A DNA stretch of 64,000 nt from Hippasteria phrygiana (lineage: Eukaryota; Echinodermata; Asteroidea; Valvatida; Goniasteridae), in assembly GCA_037893225.1 (NCBI GenBank), contig JAZGUH010000724.1, positions 372,001 through 436,000 of the forward strand, given 5' to 3'. The notes beneath the pieces are model-generated. The model made no database searches. It had not been told where the DNA came from and saw only the letters and a list, made by a program, of their open reading frames with translations. A program made the translations under genes and the position numbers. Positions within the stretch are counted from its first letter, which is position 1. The number at the start of each line of letters is the position of its first letter. Shown here piece by piece: positions 35,349 through 48,029 of this stretch.

Positions 35349-37668
35349 TGTTTAGCTTCTTTTCTGCAATTTTCAGGACAGTTTTTTTCTCGATGGAAAA
35401 TGAAAAAAATGGCAAGATTAACCCCTTATGATTTTTGTCAATTTTGGCCCAAAAGTGACATTTATGATTTTTGTCAATTTTGGCCCAAAAGTGACATTTT
35501 CTGAATTGGATTGAAAATGCTTCTAGAGGCATGTAGGAGTGGTAGAAACCTGTTATTCATGCCGTTTAGCTTCTTTTCTGCAATTTTCAGGACAATTTTT
35601 TTATCGATGGAAAATGAAAAAAATGGCAAGATTAACCCCTTATGATTTTTGTCAATTTTGGCCCAAAAGTGACATTTTCTGAATTGGAATGAAAATGCTT
35701 CTAGGTATGTAGGAGTGGCAGAAACCTGTTATTCATGCTGTTTAGCTCCTTTTCTGCAATTTTCAGGAGTTTTTTTCTCGATTTTTATGATTTTTGTCAA
35801 TTTTGGCCCAAAAGTGACATTTTCTGAATTGGATTGAAAATGCTTCTAGAGGCATGTAGGAGTGGTAGAAACCTGTTATTCATGCTGTTTAGCTTCTTTT
35901 CTGCAATTTTCAGGACAGTTTTTTTCTCGATGGAAAATGAAAAAAATTGCAAGGCTAACCCTTATGATTTTTGTCAATTTTGGCCCAAAAGTGACATTTT
36001 CTGAATTGGAATGAAAATGCTTCTAGGTATGTAGGAGTGGCAGAAACCTGTTATTCATGCTGTTTAGCTCCTTTTCTGCAATTTTCAGGAGTTTTTTTCT
36101 CGATGGAAAATTTAAAAAATGGCAAGATTAACCCCTTATGATTTTTGTCAATTTTGGCCCAAAAGTGACATTTTCTGAATTGGATTGAAAATGCTTCTAG
36201 AGGCATGTAGGAGTGACAGAAACCCGTTATTCATGCTGTTTAGCTTCTTTTCTGCAATTTTCAGGACAGTTTTTTTCTCGATGGAAAATGAAAAAAATTG
36301 CAAGGCTAAAAACCCCTTATGATTTTTGTCAATTTTGGCCCAAAAGTGACATTTTCTGAATTGGATTGAAAATGCTTCTAGAGGCATGTAGGAGTGGCAG
36401 AAACCTGTTATTCATGCTGTTTAGCTTCTTTTCTGCAATTTTCAGGACAGTTTTTTTCTCGATGGAAAATGAAAAAAATGGCAAGATTAACCCCTTATGA
36501 TTTTTGTCAATTTTGGCCCAAAAGTTACATTTATGATTTTTGTCAATTTTGGCCCAAAAGTGACATTTTCTGAATTGGATTGAAAATGCTTCTAGAGGCA
36601 TGTAGGAGTGGCAGAAACCTGTTATTCATGCTGTTTAGCTTCTTTTCTGCAATTTTCAGGACAGTTTTTTTCTCGATGGAAAATGAAAAAAATGGCAAGA
36701 TTAACCCCTTATGATTTTTGTCAATTTTGGCCCAAAAGTGACATTTATGATTTTTGTCAATTTTGGCCCAAAAGTTACATTTATGATTTTTGTCAATTTT
36801 GGCCCAAAAGTGACATTTTCTGAATTGGATTGAAAATGCTTCTAGAGGCATGTAGGAGTGGCAGAAACCTGTTATTCATGCTGTTTAGCTTCTTTTCTGC
36901 AATTTTCAGGACAGTTTTTTTCTCGATGGAAAATGAAAAAAATTGCAAGGCTAACCCCCTTATGATTTTTGTCAATTTTGGCCCAAAAGTGACATTTTCT
37001 GAATTGGAATGAAAATGCTTCTAGGTATGTAGGAGTGGCAGAAACCTGTTATTCATGCTGTTTAGCTCCTTTTCTGCAATTTTCAGGAGTTTTTTTCTCG
37101 ATGGAAAATTTAAAAAATGGCAAGATTAACCCCTTATGATTTTTGTCAATTTTGGCCCAAAAGTGACATTTATGATTTTTGTCAATTTTGGCCCAAAAGT
37201 GACATTTTCTTAATTGGATTGAAAATGCTTCTAGAGGCATGTAGGAGTGACAGAAACCTGTTATTCATGCTGTTTAGCTTCTTTTCTGCAATTTTCAGGA
37301 CAGTTTTTTTCTCGATGGAAAATGAAAAAAATTGCAAGGCTTACCCCTTATGATTTTTGTCAATTTTGGCCCAAAAGTGACATTTTCTGAATTGGATTGA
37401 AAATGCTTCTAGAGGCATGTAGGAGTGGCAGAAACCTGTTATTCATGCTGTTTAGCTTCTTTTCTGCAATTTTCAGGACAGTTTTTTTCTCGATGGAAAA
37501 TGAAAAAAATGGCAAGGCTAACCCCTTATGATTTTTGTCAATTTTGGCCCAAAAGTGACATTTATGATTTTTGTCAATTTTGGCCCAAAAGTGACATTTT
37601 CTGAATTGGATTGAAAATGCTTCTAGAGGCATGTAGGAGTGGCAGAAACCCGTTATTTATACTGTTTT

Positions 37669-40380
37669 GCAAATGTAACAGATCAGATTTATTTCAGACT
37701 TCTTCATAATATGAAACATTCCAATATACGTCTCGGCATTATAAACATTCTAATAAAAAAGGAGCAAAGTAACGTTTGCAGTTTTACAAATTGATAAAGT
37801 AAAGGCATGATTCAGTTTCAGATAGTGTTCATATACATGAAATAAACCTGTGAAAGTTATGTTTGAACTCAATCCATCACCCAAGTCAGACAGAAATAGC
37901 AGGAAAACCATTCTGATATAACAGAATTTGTACATGTTCAAGTAGTCCTTACTTCATTTTTTCTTGAAAATTGACAGCATTTCAGATGTCATTATTTCCC
38001 AGGATTGGTAGCGGTAATGATCAAAAAATATAAAAGCTCGCTGCTTTATAAAAGGCACCACTACCAATCTTCCTGATAATCATCTTAAATGCCGTCATCT
38101 TCGAAAATGAATTGTCTAAGATCTCCAACAACAAAGTGGCTTATATCAACAATAAAGAAGCCCATAAGAATATGTACAAAATCTGTGTTAACGCAATGTG
38201 TTTTTCTTTTCACTATTTTCTCGAGACCCGGGTGAAGGTTTTAGCTCAAACTATGAACACTGCCCTACAACATATACCTTAAATATATTTTGCACATTCC
38301 AATACAATACAGAAGTGTCAGTAATTGCCCTAGCAAGGCAGATATCTTGTAAATTTCAAATTTTCACTCAAGTTGAGTGTGACAAAATGTGGAGAAATTT
38401 GTCCGAATTATGTTTCTGAGAATGAATCAGTACACTCGGGTCATGAATTATAGCAGTAACAGAGTTCATAAGAGAACTCTCAATCAAAATGAAAAAAAAA
38501 CAAGCTTTGTAATATTTCAAATCTACAATGGACAAGTACATTTTTCCAGAAAACTTGAATTTTCGATCCTGACTGGTCAAATCCATGTCAACAACCATTG
38601 AATTTTATTCCCATTTCAGTTCCGTGTTGTGCGTGTATCACCAGTACAAAGGTGTTCTTTTCATTCACCCAGCGAATATGTGAACAGTGAATGCGATTAC
38701 TTCATTACGAATGAACCAAAACTATAAGTCAACTTTTGACAAAGACGGACATTTGAGGAGTTTGTTTTGAACTATTTCGGTTATCTCCTGATTAAAAATT
38801 GTTTTCAGCATACACCAATCTCAAGCAGTTATTGAAAATATCTTAAAACTTACATCAAGTGAATTCAACATTTTAATCAAATTTGCCGGAAGATAAATTT
38901 GTTATCCCGCTTGTGCTCATGGAACAGGGAAAAACGAAGTACATCTGCATCTCGCATACCACTCCATCTTCAGCCTCATGGCATACGGGACGCAGACGCA
39001 CTACCTTTTCAGTGTTCCACTTGCTGCTCACAGGAAAATTAACACACAAAAAAACACCATATACATATTTTGTCCAGAAAACGGAAAGCACTGATGACAT
39101 TACAGATCAAGCTGATCAGTGACACGAGCACTGCAGCAAAATGACCCTGGCAGGAGTCAAGCGCATATCAAACAAAAGTCTTTAAAGTTCTGGCCACAAG
39201 AAAAAACAAGTCCGGAGATTGGCCAAGTTAATTAACACGATCAAGTTCACATGATTTGTACGAGGCCATGATATATTAACTGGACTGCAATTCTCGATCC
39301 ATGACGTGGTAGTCACGATAAACTCCACAATGCAGCCATCTTGCTGCTCCAGATGGTATGCCAGCAGTTGTCACATAAGTAATCAGACGGGGATTGGGTG
39401 TGTCGGGTCAGGAAACTACCCCAACTCGTTGCTCAGGTTAGGTTGGTTCAAAGCACTGTTTCGTAGATATAGTTCATTTTCGTGTTTTCCCTCACTGAAA
39501 TTCTATCCCCTGTAAGGTAGGCACGAATGTGGCTGCCATAGTGCTGTGTACATTCTGTCGATAACAAGTCACACAAACATGTTAGAACAAAATTCAATTA
39601 AAATCAATGTCCAGCATCTAAATTTTGTGTTTGTTTGTTTGTTTGTTTTCTTTTTGGGGTGGGGGATAGGTGTCTTTACTTTCAAATACTTAGACTACGA
39701 GTTCAACTCTTATTCATGCATGCTGTAATTACTTTCCTTTGTGGAACTTGGCACGGGACATCAGAAGTGTAACTTATTCAGCAACTAGAATTCCGAATGT
39801 TGGTTCAAACCTAGCTTGAGGATGATGGTGTTGATGTCCTTAAGCATGACAATTACTGCAAACTCTTCTGTCCACCCAGGAGATAATGGCCAACAATAAG
39901 TGCACAGAGCTGTAATTTTGCAAAGTATGGTAACGGTGAAATTTGTGTTAAAAGGGTCTTTTGGCAGGGGAATGGTTCCTCTCACAAAATATACAAACCT
40001 GAATAGGTCAGCCTGGGTAGTACCAGGAGGAATCAGCAAGAAGCTGTTGAACCCTTTCCCCTGCACAGTGGTGGAGATGGCCCCCTACTCCTTGCCAAGT
40101 ATATGGTAGCTCACACTGGCTCTATCTGCAGCACATGTCCATATGATGCCAAGGATGCTCTGTGAATGAAGTATCATGGATTGCAAAGTTCAGATCTTGA
40201 TGACTTTTTGTTTAGTTTGTCGAAAGGGGTGGGGGGGGGGGGGGGTTACTTACCAAACACTTTGATCGGTTCAACTCTTTGAAATTTTCTTTGCATTCAT
40301 TCACATGCTGTAACATACTTTCTGTAAATTTCATTTGTGGAACTTTTGAGTGGGGGATTGTGTGCAAACTTACTGATATT
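37669..40380. other. Intergenic stretch, no supportable gene
   Basis: About 2.7 kb of AT-rich unique-looking sequence. An imperfect hairpin at about 38003-38072 (GATTGGTAGCGGTAATGATC and its partner CACTACCAATC) and the orphan GACGCAGACGCACTA arm near 38990 are the only structures I can name. A poly-G run is at 40231-40245. Confidence 0.45.
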
Positions 40381-40383
40381 TAA

Positions 40384-41880
40384 GGTTGTCCGTTCACAAT
40401 TGCTTCTCTCCACCAAGGAGAAGATGGGGGGGGGGGGGGCACAAGCTGTGACTATTCAAACAAATTGGTGGTTGAATTGACAATTTGATTCAAGCATGTA
40501 GTTCAAAGAGGCTGACGAAAGACCAAGGACACTTATTTCCCTTAATTTAACTGGCTCAACAACCAAGTGAATATTGTAGTATAAATAATAGCATGCTCCG
40601 AGCATGAACTTTTTGGGTGGGGGACCAACATGTGTTCTATTTTTGGTAAAATATCTGGATAGTCGACCCAACCACCATCACCCCACGATCACAGACACAC
40701 AGAAACAGAAATGTGACCCACTTTTATATTGTTTTCTTTTTCCCATTTCAGATTCGATTTTTGCATTCTTTTGAGAATGTTGGTACATGTAGGAACAGAT
40801 CTCATTTTAGCAAATATTCTGTGATATGAATAAAAGTTGTTCAAAAAGTCAAAAAATTGTTAAATTGGCATTCCACATTTAATGACCCTAGTTCACATCC
40901 TACCAACTAGTCTAGGTTCCAAGACGTTCTTAGCGGTGCGACGTATAGCGCGCACGGCCGGCCGACAGCGCCCTCTCGCTACACACACACACACGCCAAG
41001 GCCAAATCGCTACCCACATCTAGGGAATTTCGCAAGTTTTGCTCGCGAAATCGCGAGCAGAACTGTGTGGCATTTGCATGCGCGTGTGACGTAGCTGCAT
41101 TATCGCATGTAAATAGCCAACACTCACTAGTCTAGTTTCTGTACTCACGTCGAAGATTTCTCAATCATGTTTGCCAGTCCAGAATCACTCTGCTCAGAAC
41201 GTTAACTGACTAGTAAGTTATTACTTAAACATGAGTTTCCTCCAGTGCGCATGCGCGATTATTTGTTTGACCCGCCTGTTAAATTATGCATAAGCAGGTC
41301 GCGCGCGCTCCCTTGCGAAATTCCCAAGACGTTCTTAGCGATTTGGCCTTGGCGTGTGTTTGTGTGTAACTAGAGGGCGCTGCCGTGCGTGCTGTACGTC
41401 GCACCGCGCTAAGGACGTCTTGGAACCAAGACTACCTACCAACGCGTGGACAAGTTAGCAAAGCCCTAGTTAAATAGCATGTGTTTTTCCCCTATGCATC
41501 TTTTAGTGCAGATTCTTGGCTTGGATACCATAAATATTTTTTCCCAATTTCTGGTTTTATTTTTGAATCAAGGCATTAAATTTATTGATTTATGCCAGGG
41601 TGGGTCACAAAAGGAGAGAAAGATAGATAATGAAAAGGCCCACTTGGGGAGACTCACTCTGATTTGAATATAAACGACTCTTGTGAAGCTTGTGATGAAC
41701 TCCTTAGTCTTGTGTGCACGGCTCAATTTGAGCGCTCATGAATGAAACAAAAGGGTTAGTTTACCGTAGTGCACAGGCATGCTTCGGCTGAACCTTGCTC
41801 GAGATGAACCTTACTTGGCTAGTGATGACTCCTTCGATCCGGGGTCTTGTGCATGTTCATAGCTGCAATAGTTTATACAA
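40384..41880. repeat. Diverged copy of the 3.1-kb segmental duplication unit
   Basis: Blocks such as CCACCAAGGAGAAGAT plus poly-G, GCTCCGAGCATGAACTTTTT, ACCACCATCACCCCACGATC and GGTCACAAAAGGAGAGAAAG occur in the same order as in 42996-43900 and 46140-47000, but with many substitutions. It is interrupted by a 527-bp transposon (40908-41434) that is absent from the other copies. Confidence 0.75.
40908..41434. mobile_element. Long-TIR MITE with 9-bp target duplication (TAG...CTA class)
   Basis: It begins TAGTCTAGGTTCCAAGACG and ends CGTCTTGGAACCAAGACTA, with inverted arms continuing for about 130 bp (GTTCTTAGCG, GGCCAAATCGCTA and their partners). It is flanked by the direct repeat CCTACCAAC at 40899-40907 and 41435-41443. 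The paralogous duplication copies at about 43443 and 46570 read CATCCTACCAGGGGTAC without the insert, giving an empty site. A 9-bp duplication with long inverted repeats suggests a Mutator-like origin (inference). Confidence 0.88.
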
Positions 41881-43835
41881 AGGGTTAGTTTACCTCAGAA
41901 CATGCAAATCTTGTCCTCGGCCTCCCCGAATGCCCGCCAACTGCAGAGCACCTTGCTAAGTTGCTTCTCGCTTGTCATTCTGTGGAAATATGAAAAGAAT
42001 ATGGGCATTTGAAATTAAAGTCCAAGTTGCAATGCTAACTGCAACTTACTTGACAACGTGCTTGTAAATTCTTCAAGTTGCTCTCATAACTTAATCAATT
42101 AATTGATCCTGGTAAGGTTAGTTTAAACAGGGCCACCACGTGAAGGTCCCAGGATACCAGCCCCAACACGCTGTCCAGATAATCGGGTCCTTCACTTGAC
42201 AGGACGAGAGACCCCGAGCCGAAGCCCAGAGCCCCTGCCTGCCGTTGTCCGGTCCACCCCGTGGGGCACCCTTACTTTCTATGCGTGCCGCCCTGCCCGT
42301 GCCCGCCACACACAGACGACAAGGCGTAGCAGCGTTTGCTGTACCAACTATGATAACAGGGTCCACGCCCCTATCCGGAGAGGGACGCACTTCCTGCACC
42401 TTTAAGGCACCCTGCGCCAAAACCCTTGTCGGGTATGGTCGTTGCTCCACGCACACCGCACCTCCAATTATCGTTACGCCGCACCTCCACTTATAGTTAC
42501 GCCGCACCTCCACTAAGCCCTAGTTGACGTAGGGATATAGAGGATCCCATAGTCTATTCTAAGTGGAATGTCACAGCCTAAACTAGATCAAAAACCCTAT
42601 TTATATTAGTGAAATTTCCCTTCCACTAATTGATTGATCTACATTTATGAAAAAAAATTCCTGTGGAAATACACATTTAAGCCCTAATTAGAGTATAGGT
42701 GTCCGCTTCTGGATAGACGTAGGGATAAAGCAGATCCCATAGTCTGGTCTTGCGTTGGGGGCATAGGGATATAGATGATCCCATAGCCCATGTTGGATGA
42801 GGGACATAGGGATATAGCTGATCCCATAATCCTCTCCTAGGCCTAATGATGCTGCTCAATTTGAGCCGATGACCTGCAAGAGACCACCACCCCCACATCA
42901 CAACACACAGAAACACTTAGGGTTTTGAAGGGCAACCAAAATTGTGGACTGCATACGAGTTATTTTGGACTTTTTTGCTATGAACTTTACGGTTGTCTGT
43001 TCTACCGAGAGGCCCTCTATCACAATTACTTCTTTCCACCAAGGAGAAGATTGGGGGGGGGGGGGGGGCCCACAAACTAATTGGTTGTTGAATTGGCAAA
43101 ATTTGATTTAAGACTACATGTAGTTCAAAGGGGCTGAAAGACCAAGAATACTGATCTTCGTTAAATTTGCTCTACAACAAAGTGATTATTTAGTATGCTC
43201 CGAGCATGAACTTTTTTGTTAAGGACCAAGTTTTTGGGCTTATTTTCATAAAATATCTGGACAGTCAACCCAACCACCATCACCCCACGATCACAGACAC
43301 ATAGAAACAGAAGTATGTGACCCACTTTTAGATTTGTTTCTCTTTAATATCCATTTCCGATTCATTTACATTTTTCTTTTTTAAAAGTTAATTTTAAAAA
43401 TAAGTCAAATTGACATTCCACTTTTAACGACCCTAGCTCACATCCTACCAGGGGTACTTCGTGGACATGGTAGCAAATCCCTAGTTAAACAGCATTGTGT
43501 TTTCCACAGACAAATCCTGGTTTCCCCCATGCATCTACCCTGCAGATTCTTGGCTTAGGATAGCAAACATTTTTTTTCCCCGATTTCTGGTTATATTTTT
43601 GAATCGAGGCATTCAAGTGATTATGCCAGGGTGGGTCACAAAAAGAGAAAGAGAGATAGATAATGAAAAGGCCCACTTGGGGAGACTCACTCTGATTTGA
43701 ATCCAAACGACTCTTGTAAAGCTTGTGATGAACTCCTTAGTCTTGTGTGCACGGCTCAATTTGAGCGCTCATGACTGAAACAAAAGGGTTAGTTTACCTT
43801 AGTGCACAAGCTTGCTTCGGCTGAACCTTGCTCGA
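41880..43835. repeat. Segmental duplication copy 1
   Basis: About 1.95 kb nearly identical to 44995-46960 at an offset of 3115 bases (3126 near the end). It contains a GC-rich block (42130-42530), four spaced copies of an AGGGATATAGNNGATCCCATAG motif (42530, 42718, 42763, 42805), a poly-G run (43053-43068) and a GAGAGATAGATAATG tract. I recognise no gene in it. Confidence 0.92.
42118..42513 (-). other. Open frame in the GC-rich block of the duplication (131 codons), function unknown
   Basis: A 131-codon frame on the minus strand in an unusually GC-rich island is retained in both duplicate copies (here and 45233-45628) with a single Val/Glu difference near codon 13. The copies are so alike that this retention is not evidence of selection. 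The other strand is open over much of the same block. I recognise no domain; it may be a fragment of a mobile element. Confidence 0.2.
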
Positions 43836-43923
43836 GATGAACCTTGCTCGAGATGAACCTTACTTGGCTAGTGATGACTCCTTCGATCCGGGGTCCTGTG
43901 CATGTTCATAGCTGCAATACAAA

Positions 43924-44996
43924 GGGTTAGTTTACCTTGAGTATGCTTGCTCGAGATGAACCTTGCTTGAGATGAACCTTGCTTGGCTGGTGATAACTCC
44001 TTCAACCCGGGGTCCTGTGCATGTTCATAGCTGCAATACACAAAGGGTTAGTTTACCTTGAGTATGCTTGCTTGAGATGAACCTTGCTCGAGATGAACCT
44101 TACTTGGCTGGTGATAACTCCTTTGATCCGGGGTCTTGTGCATGTTCATAGCTGCAATACAAAGGGTTAGTTTACCTTGAGTATGCTTGCTCGAGATGAA
44201 CCTTGCTTGAGATGAACCTTGCTTGGCTGGTGATAACTCCTTCAACCCGGGGTCCTGTGCATGTTCATAGCTGAAATACAAAGGGTTAGTTTACCTTGAG
44301 TATGCTTGCTCGAGATGAACCATGCCCGAGATGAACCTTGCTTGGCTGGTGATAACTCCTTCGATCCGGGGTCCTGTGCATGTTCATAGCTGAAATACAA
44401 AGGGTTAGTTTACCTTGAGTATGCTTGCTCGAGATGAACCTTGCTTGAGATGAACCTTGCTTGGCTGGTGATAACTCCTTCGATCCGGGGTCCTGTGCAT
44501 GTTCATAGCTGAAATACAAAGGGTTAGTTTACCTTGAGTATGCTTGCTCGAGATGAACCTTGCTTGAGATGAACCTTGCTTGGCTGGTGATAACTCCTTC
44601 AACCCGGGGTCCTGTGCATGTTCATAGCTGCAATACAAAGGGTTAGTTTACCTTGAGTATGCTTGCTCGAGATGAACCTTGCTTGAGATGAACCTTGCTT
44701 GGCTGGTGATAACTCCTTCAACCCGGGGTCCTGTGCATGTTCATAGCTGAAATACAAAGGGTTAGTTTACCTTGAGTATGCTTGCTCGAGATGAACCTTG
44801 CTTGAGATGAACCTTGCTTGGCTGGTGATAACTCCTTCAATCCGGGGTCCTGTGCATGTTCATAGCTGAAATACAAAGGGTTAGTTTACCTTGAGTATGC
44901 TTGCTCGAGATGAACCTTGCCCGAGATGAACCTTGCTTGGCTGGTGATAACTCCTTCGATCCGGGGTCTTGTGCATGTTCATAGCTGCAATACAAA
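43924..44996. repeat. 119-bp minisatellite, nine tandem copies
   Basis: Copies begin GGGTTAGTTTACCTTGAGTA at 43924, 44046, 44165, 44283, 44402, 44521, 44640, 44759 and 44878, mostly 119 bases apart. Each contains a GAGATGAACCTTGC direct repeat, a GATAACTCCTTC segment and GGGGTCCTGTGCATGTTCAT. Degenerate versions flank it (41760-41880, 43790-43923, 46915-47155). The array fills the space between the two large duplication copies. Confidence 0.97.
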
Positions 44997-46960
44997 GGGT
45001 TAGTTTACCTCAGAACATGCAAATCTTGTCCTCGGCCTCTCCGAATGCCCGCCAACTGCAGAGCACCTTGCTAAGTTGCTTCTCGCTTGTCATTCTGTGG
45101 AAATATGAAAAGAATATGGGCATTTGAAATTAAAGTCCAAGTTGCAATGCTAACTGCAACTTACTTGACAACGTGCTTGTAAATTCTTCAAGTTGCTCTC
45201 ATAACTTAATCAATTAATTGATCCTGGTAAGGTTAGTTTAAACAGGGCCACCACGTGAAGGTCCCAGGATACCAGCCCCAACACGCTGTCCAGATAATCG
45301 GGTCCTTCACTTGACAGGACGAGAGACCCCGAGCCGAAGCCCAGAGCCCCTGCCTGCCGTTGTCCGGTCCACCCCGTGGGGCACCCTTACTTTCTATGCG
45401 CGCCGCCCTGCCCGTGCCCGCCACACACAGACGACAAGGCGTAGCAGCGTTTGCTGTACCAACTATGATAACAGGGTCCACGCCCCTATCCGGAGAGGGA
45501 CGCACTTCCTGCACCTTTAAGGCACCCTGCGCCAAAACCCTTGTCGGGTATGGTCGTTGCTCCACGCACACCGCACCTCCAATTATCGTTTCGCCGCACC
45601 TCCACTTATAGTTACGCCGCACCTCCACTAAGCCCTAGTTGACGTAGGGATATAGAGGATCCCATAGTCTATTCTAAGTGGAATGTCACAGCCTAAACTA
45701 GATCAAAAACCCTATTTATATTAGTGAAATTTCCCTTTCACTAATTGATTGATCTACATTTATGAAAAAAAATTCCTGTGGAAATACACATTTAAGCCCT
45801 AATTAGAGTATAGGTGTCCGCTTCTGGATAGACGTAGGGATAAAGCAGATCCCATAGTCTGGTCTTGCGTTGGGGGCATAGGGATATAGATGATCCCATA
45901 GCCCATGTTGGATGAGGGACATAGGGATATAGCTGATCCCATAATCCTCTCCTAGGCCTAATGATGCTGCTCAATTTGAGCCGATGACCTGCAAGAGACC
46001 ACCACCCCCACATCACAACACACAGAAACACTTAGGGTTTTGAAGGGCAACCAAAATTGTGGACTGCATACGAGTTATTTTGGACTTTTTGGCTATGAAC
46101 TTTACAGTTGTCTGTTCTACCGAGAGGCCCTCTATCACAATTGCTTCTTTCCACCAAGGAGAAGATTGGGGGGGGGGGGGGGGGGCCCACAAACTAATTG
46201 GTTGTTGAATTGGCAAAATTTGATTTAAGACTACATGTAGTTCAAAGGGGCTGAAAGACCAAGAATACTGATCTTCGTTAAATTTGCTCTACAACAAAGT
46301 GATTATTTAGTATAAATAGCATGCTCCGAGCATGAACTTTTTTGTTAAGGACCAAGTTTTTGGGCTTATTTTCATAAAATATCTGGACAGTCAACCCAAC
46401 CACCATCACCCCACGATCACAGACACATAGAAACAGAAGTATGTGACCCACTTTTAGATTTGTTTCTCTTTAATATCCATTTCCGATTCATTTACATTTT
46501 TCTTTTTTAAAAGTTAATTTTAAAAATAAGTCAAATTGACATTCCACTTTTAACGACCCTAGCTCACATCCTACCAGGGGTACTTCGTGGACATGGTAGC
46601 AAATCCCTAGTTAAACAGCATTGTGTTTTCCACAGACAAATCCTGGTTTCCCCCATGCATCTACCCTGCAGATTCTTGGCTTAGGATAGCAAACATTTTT
46701 TTTCCCCGATTTCTGGTTATATTTTTGAATCGAGGCATTCAAGTGATTATGCCAGGGTGGGTCACAAAAAGAGAAAGAGAGATAGATAATGAAAAGGCCC
46801 ACTTGGGGAGACTCACTCTGATTTGAATCCAAACGACTCTTGTGAAGCTTGTGATGAACTCCTTAGTCTTGTGTGCACGGCTCAATTTGAGCGCTCATGA
46901 CTGAAACAAAAGGGTTAGTTTACCTTAGTGCACAGGCTTGCTTCGGATGAACCTTGCTTG
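44995..46960. repeat. Segmental duplication copy 2
   Basis: Near-identical to 41880-43835; the same internal order of GC-rich block, AGGGATATAG motifs and poly-G run (here 46168-46185) is kept. Small differences include the length of the poly-G run and a TAAATA insertion near 46313. The 131-codon frame recurs at 45233-45628 on the minus strand. Confidence 0.92.
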
Positions 46961-47099
46961 AGATGAGCCTTGCTTGGCTGGCACAGATGAACTCTTGCGA
47001 TCTAGGGGGTCTTGTTCATGGCTGAAACAAAAAGGTGTTAGTTTACCTTGAGTAAGTTTGCTTGATTTGTGATGAACCTTGCTTGAGATGAACCTTGCT

Positions 47100-47345
47100 T
47101 GGCTGGTGAGGACTCCTTCGATCCGGGGTCTTGTGCATATTCATAGCTGCAATACAAAGGGTTAGTTTACCTCAGAACATGCAAATCTTGTCCTCGGCCT
47201 CTCCGCATGTCGGCCAACTGCACAGCAAGTTGCTTTTTGTCATTCTGTGGAAATTAAAAGAATATGGGCATTTGAAATTAAAGTCAAAGTTGCAATGCTA
47301 ACTGCAACTTAGTTAGAAAACCGTGCCTGTAAATTCTTCAAGGTG
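47100..47345. repeat. Truncated third start of the duplication unit
   Basis: CTCAGAACATGCAAATCTTGTCC and the following ~180 bases match the start of both duplication copies with more divergence and small deletions, then homology ends near 47345. It shows the locus was once a longer tandem array. Confidence 0.8.
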
Positions 47346-47474
47346 CTCTCGTAACTTAATCACGTCTCTCGTACTTTATTTTCCCTGGAGTTTTTTTCTT
47401 TTCCCCCCGACTGCTTACACACTGTACTAATCCAGTACGGACACGGTCAAAATCCTTGTAGTCTTGTTTCGGTA

Positions 47475-47880
47475 AGATTTTACTTGAATACCCCCCACCA
47501 AAATCGGTCAAGAACAGCAAAATCTTGGAAAATAACCGACCCTCAGTGATAACAACTGTCTAAACATGTGGCACAACCTGTTATTTCAAGATTTCTTTCA
47601 GCAAAATCTGTAAAAAATGAGGAAGAAATCAACATGAATGTGAACACTTTGAGTGACTATACATGGTGCCAAGAACTTCCAACACAGAAAACACAAACTT
47701 TCTTCCCCTAATGACCCTATATTACACTAAAATGTCCCCAAAAAATTCTCAAAATTAATGGTTGTGCCAAGTGTTTAAATACAATTATGAACACAAATGG
47801 ATGGTTATTTTCCAAGATTTGCTGTTCCTTACCGATTTTGGTGGGGGGTATTAAATTAAAATCTTTCCGAGGGGCCCTAC
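47475..47880. repeat. Foldback element related to the left edge of the window
   Basis: The left arm (ATACCCCCCACCAAAATCGG..AGCAAAATCTTGGAAAATAACC, then AAACATGTGGCACAACC) pairs with the right arm (GGTTGTGCCAAGTG.. then TTTTCCAAGATTTGCTG..ACCGATTTTGGTGGGGGGTA). Single related arms are at 1-110, 54085-54150 and, for the inner part, 55990-56015. Confidence 0.75.
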
Positions 47881-47990
47881 ACTACACAATCGCCAAAATC
47901 AATTAATATTTGAACTGGTTCACACTAAATAAAATAAATCACATTCACAGTGCCATGATGGGCTTGTTTATAAATTACATGGTTTGTTTT

Positions 47991-48029
47991 AGCTTGAAAA
48001 TTCCAGCCTAGAGCTGGAATTTTCAAGCT
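47991..48029. repeat. Short near-perfect palindrome
   Basis: AGCTTGAAAATTCCAGC and GCTGGAATTTTCAAGCT are perfect 17-base arms around a 5-base loop (CTAGA). It could form a strong hairpin in DNA or RNA; no context gives it a role. Confidence 0.85.

Larger units (their letters stand above)
23783..37668. repeat. Satellite array, ~170-180-bp monomer, ~13.9 kb
   Basis: Head-to-tail copies, roughly 75-80, of one monomer. Landmarks in order are GACATTTTCTGAATTGGA, ATGAAAATGCTTCTAG, GTAGGAGTGGCAGAAACCTG, TTATTCATGCTGTTTAGC, TTTTCTGCAATTTTCAGGA, TTTTTCTCGATGGAAAAT, TAACCCCTTATG and TTTTTGTCAATTTTGGCCC. Spacing between successive GACATTTTCT landmarks at the left end is 174, 177, 170 and 174. At least two monomer types alternate: A (GGATTGAAAATG..CTAGAGGCATG, usually AGGACAGTTTTTTT) and B (GGAATGAAAATG..CTAGGTATG, usually AGGAGTTTTTTT). 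Some copies carry an extra ~36-bp ATGATTTTTGTCAATTTTGG module. The open frames inside are chance frames of the monomer. The array ends abruptly at both sides. Confidence 0.97.

Noticed and set aside
23783..37668. Dozens of similar 60-110-codon frames on both strands with FFSAIFR or KIAEKKLN-like sequence
   Set aside because: They are open frames of the satellite monomer, repeated because the DNA is repeated; no start context, no codon-level conservation.
23783..37668. CRISPR-like array
   Set aside because: The genome is eukaryotic and the repeats are head-to-tail ~175-bp monomers without unique spacers.
42196..42496. Open frames on the + strand of the GC-rich block in the duplication
   Set aside because: Every frame is open because of GC-rich composition; both copies are too similar to show selection and no domain is visible.
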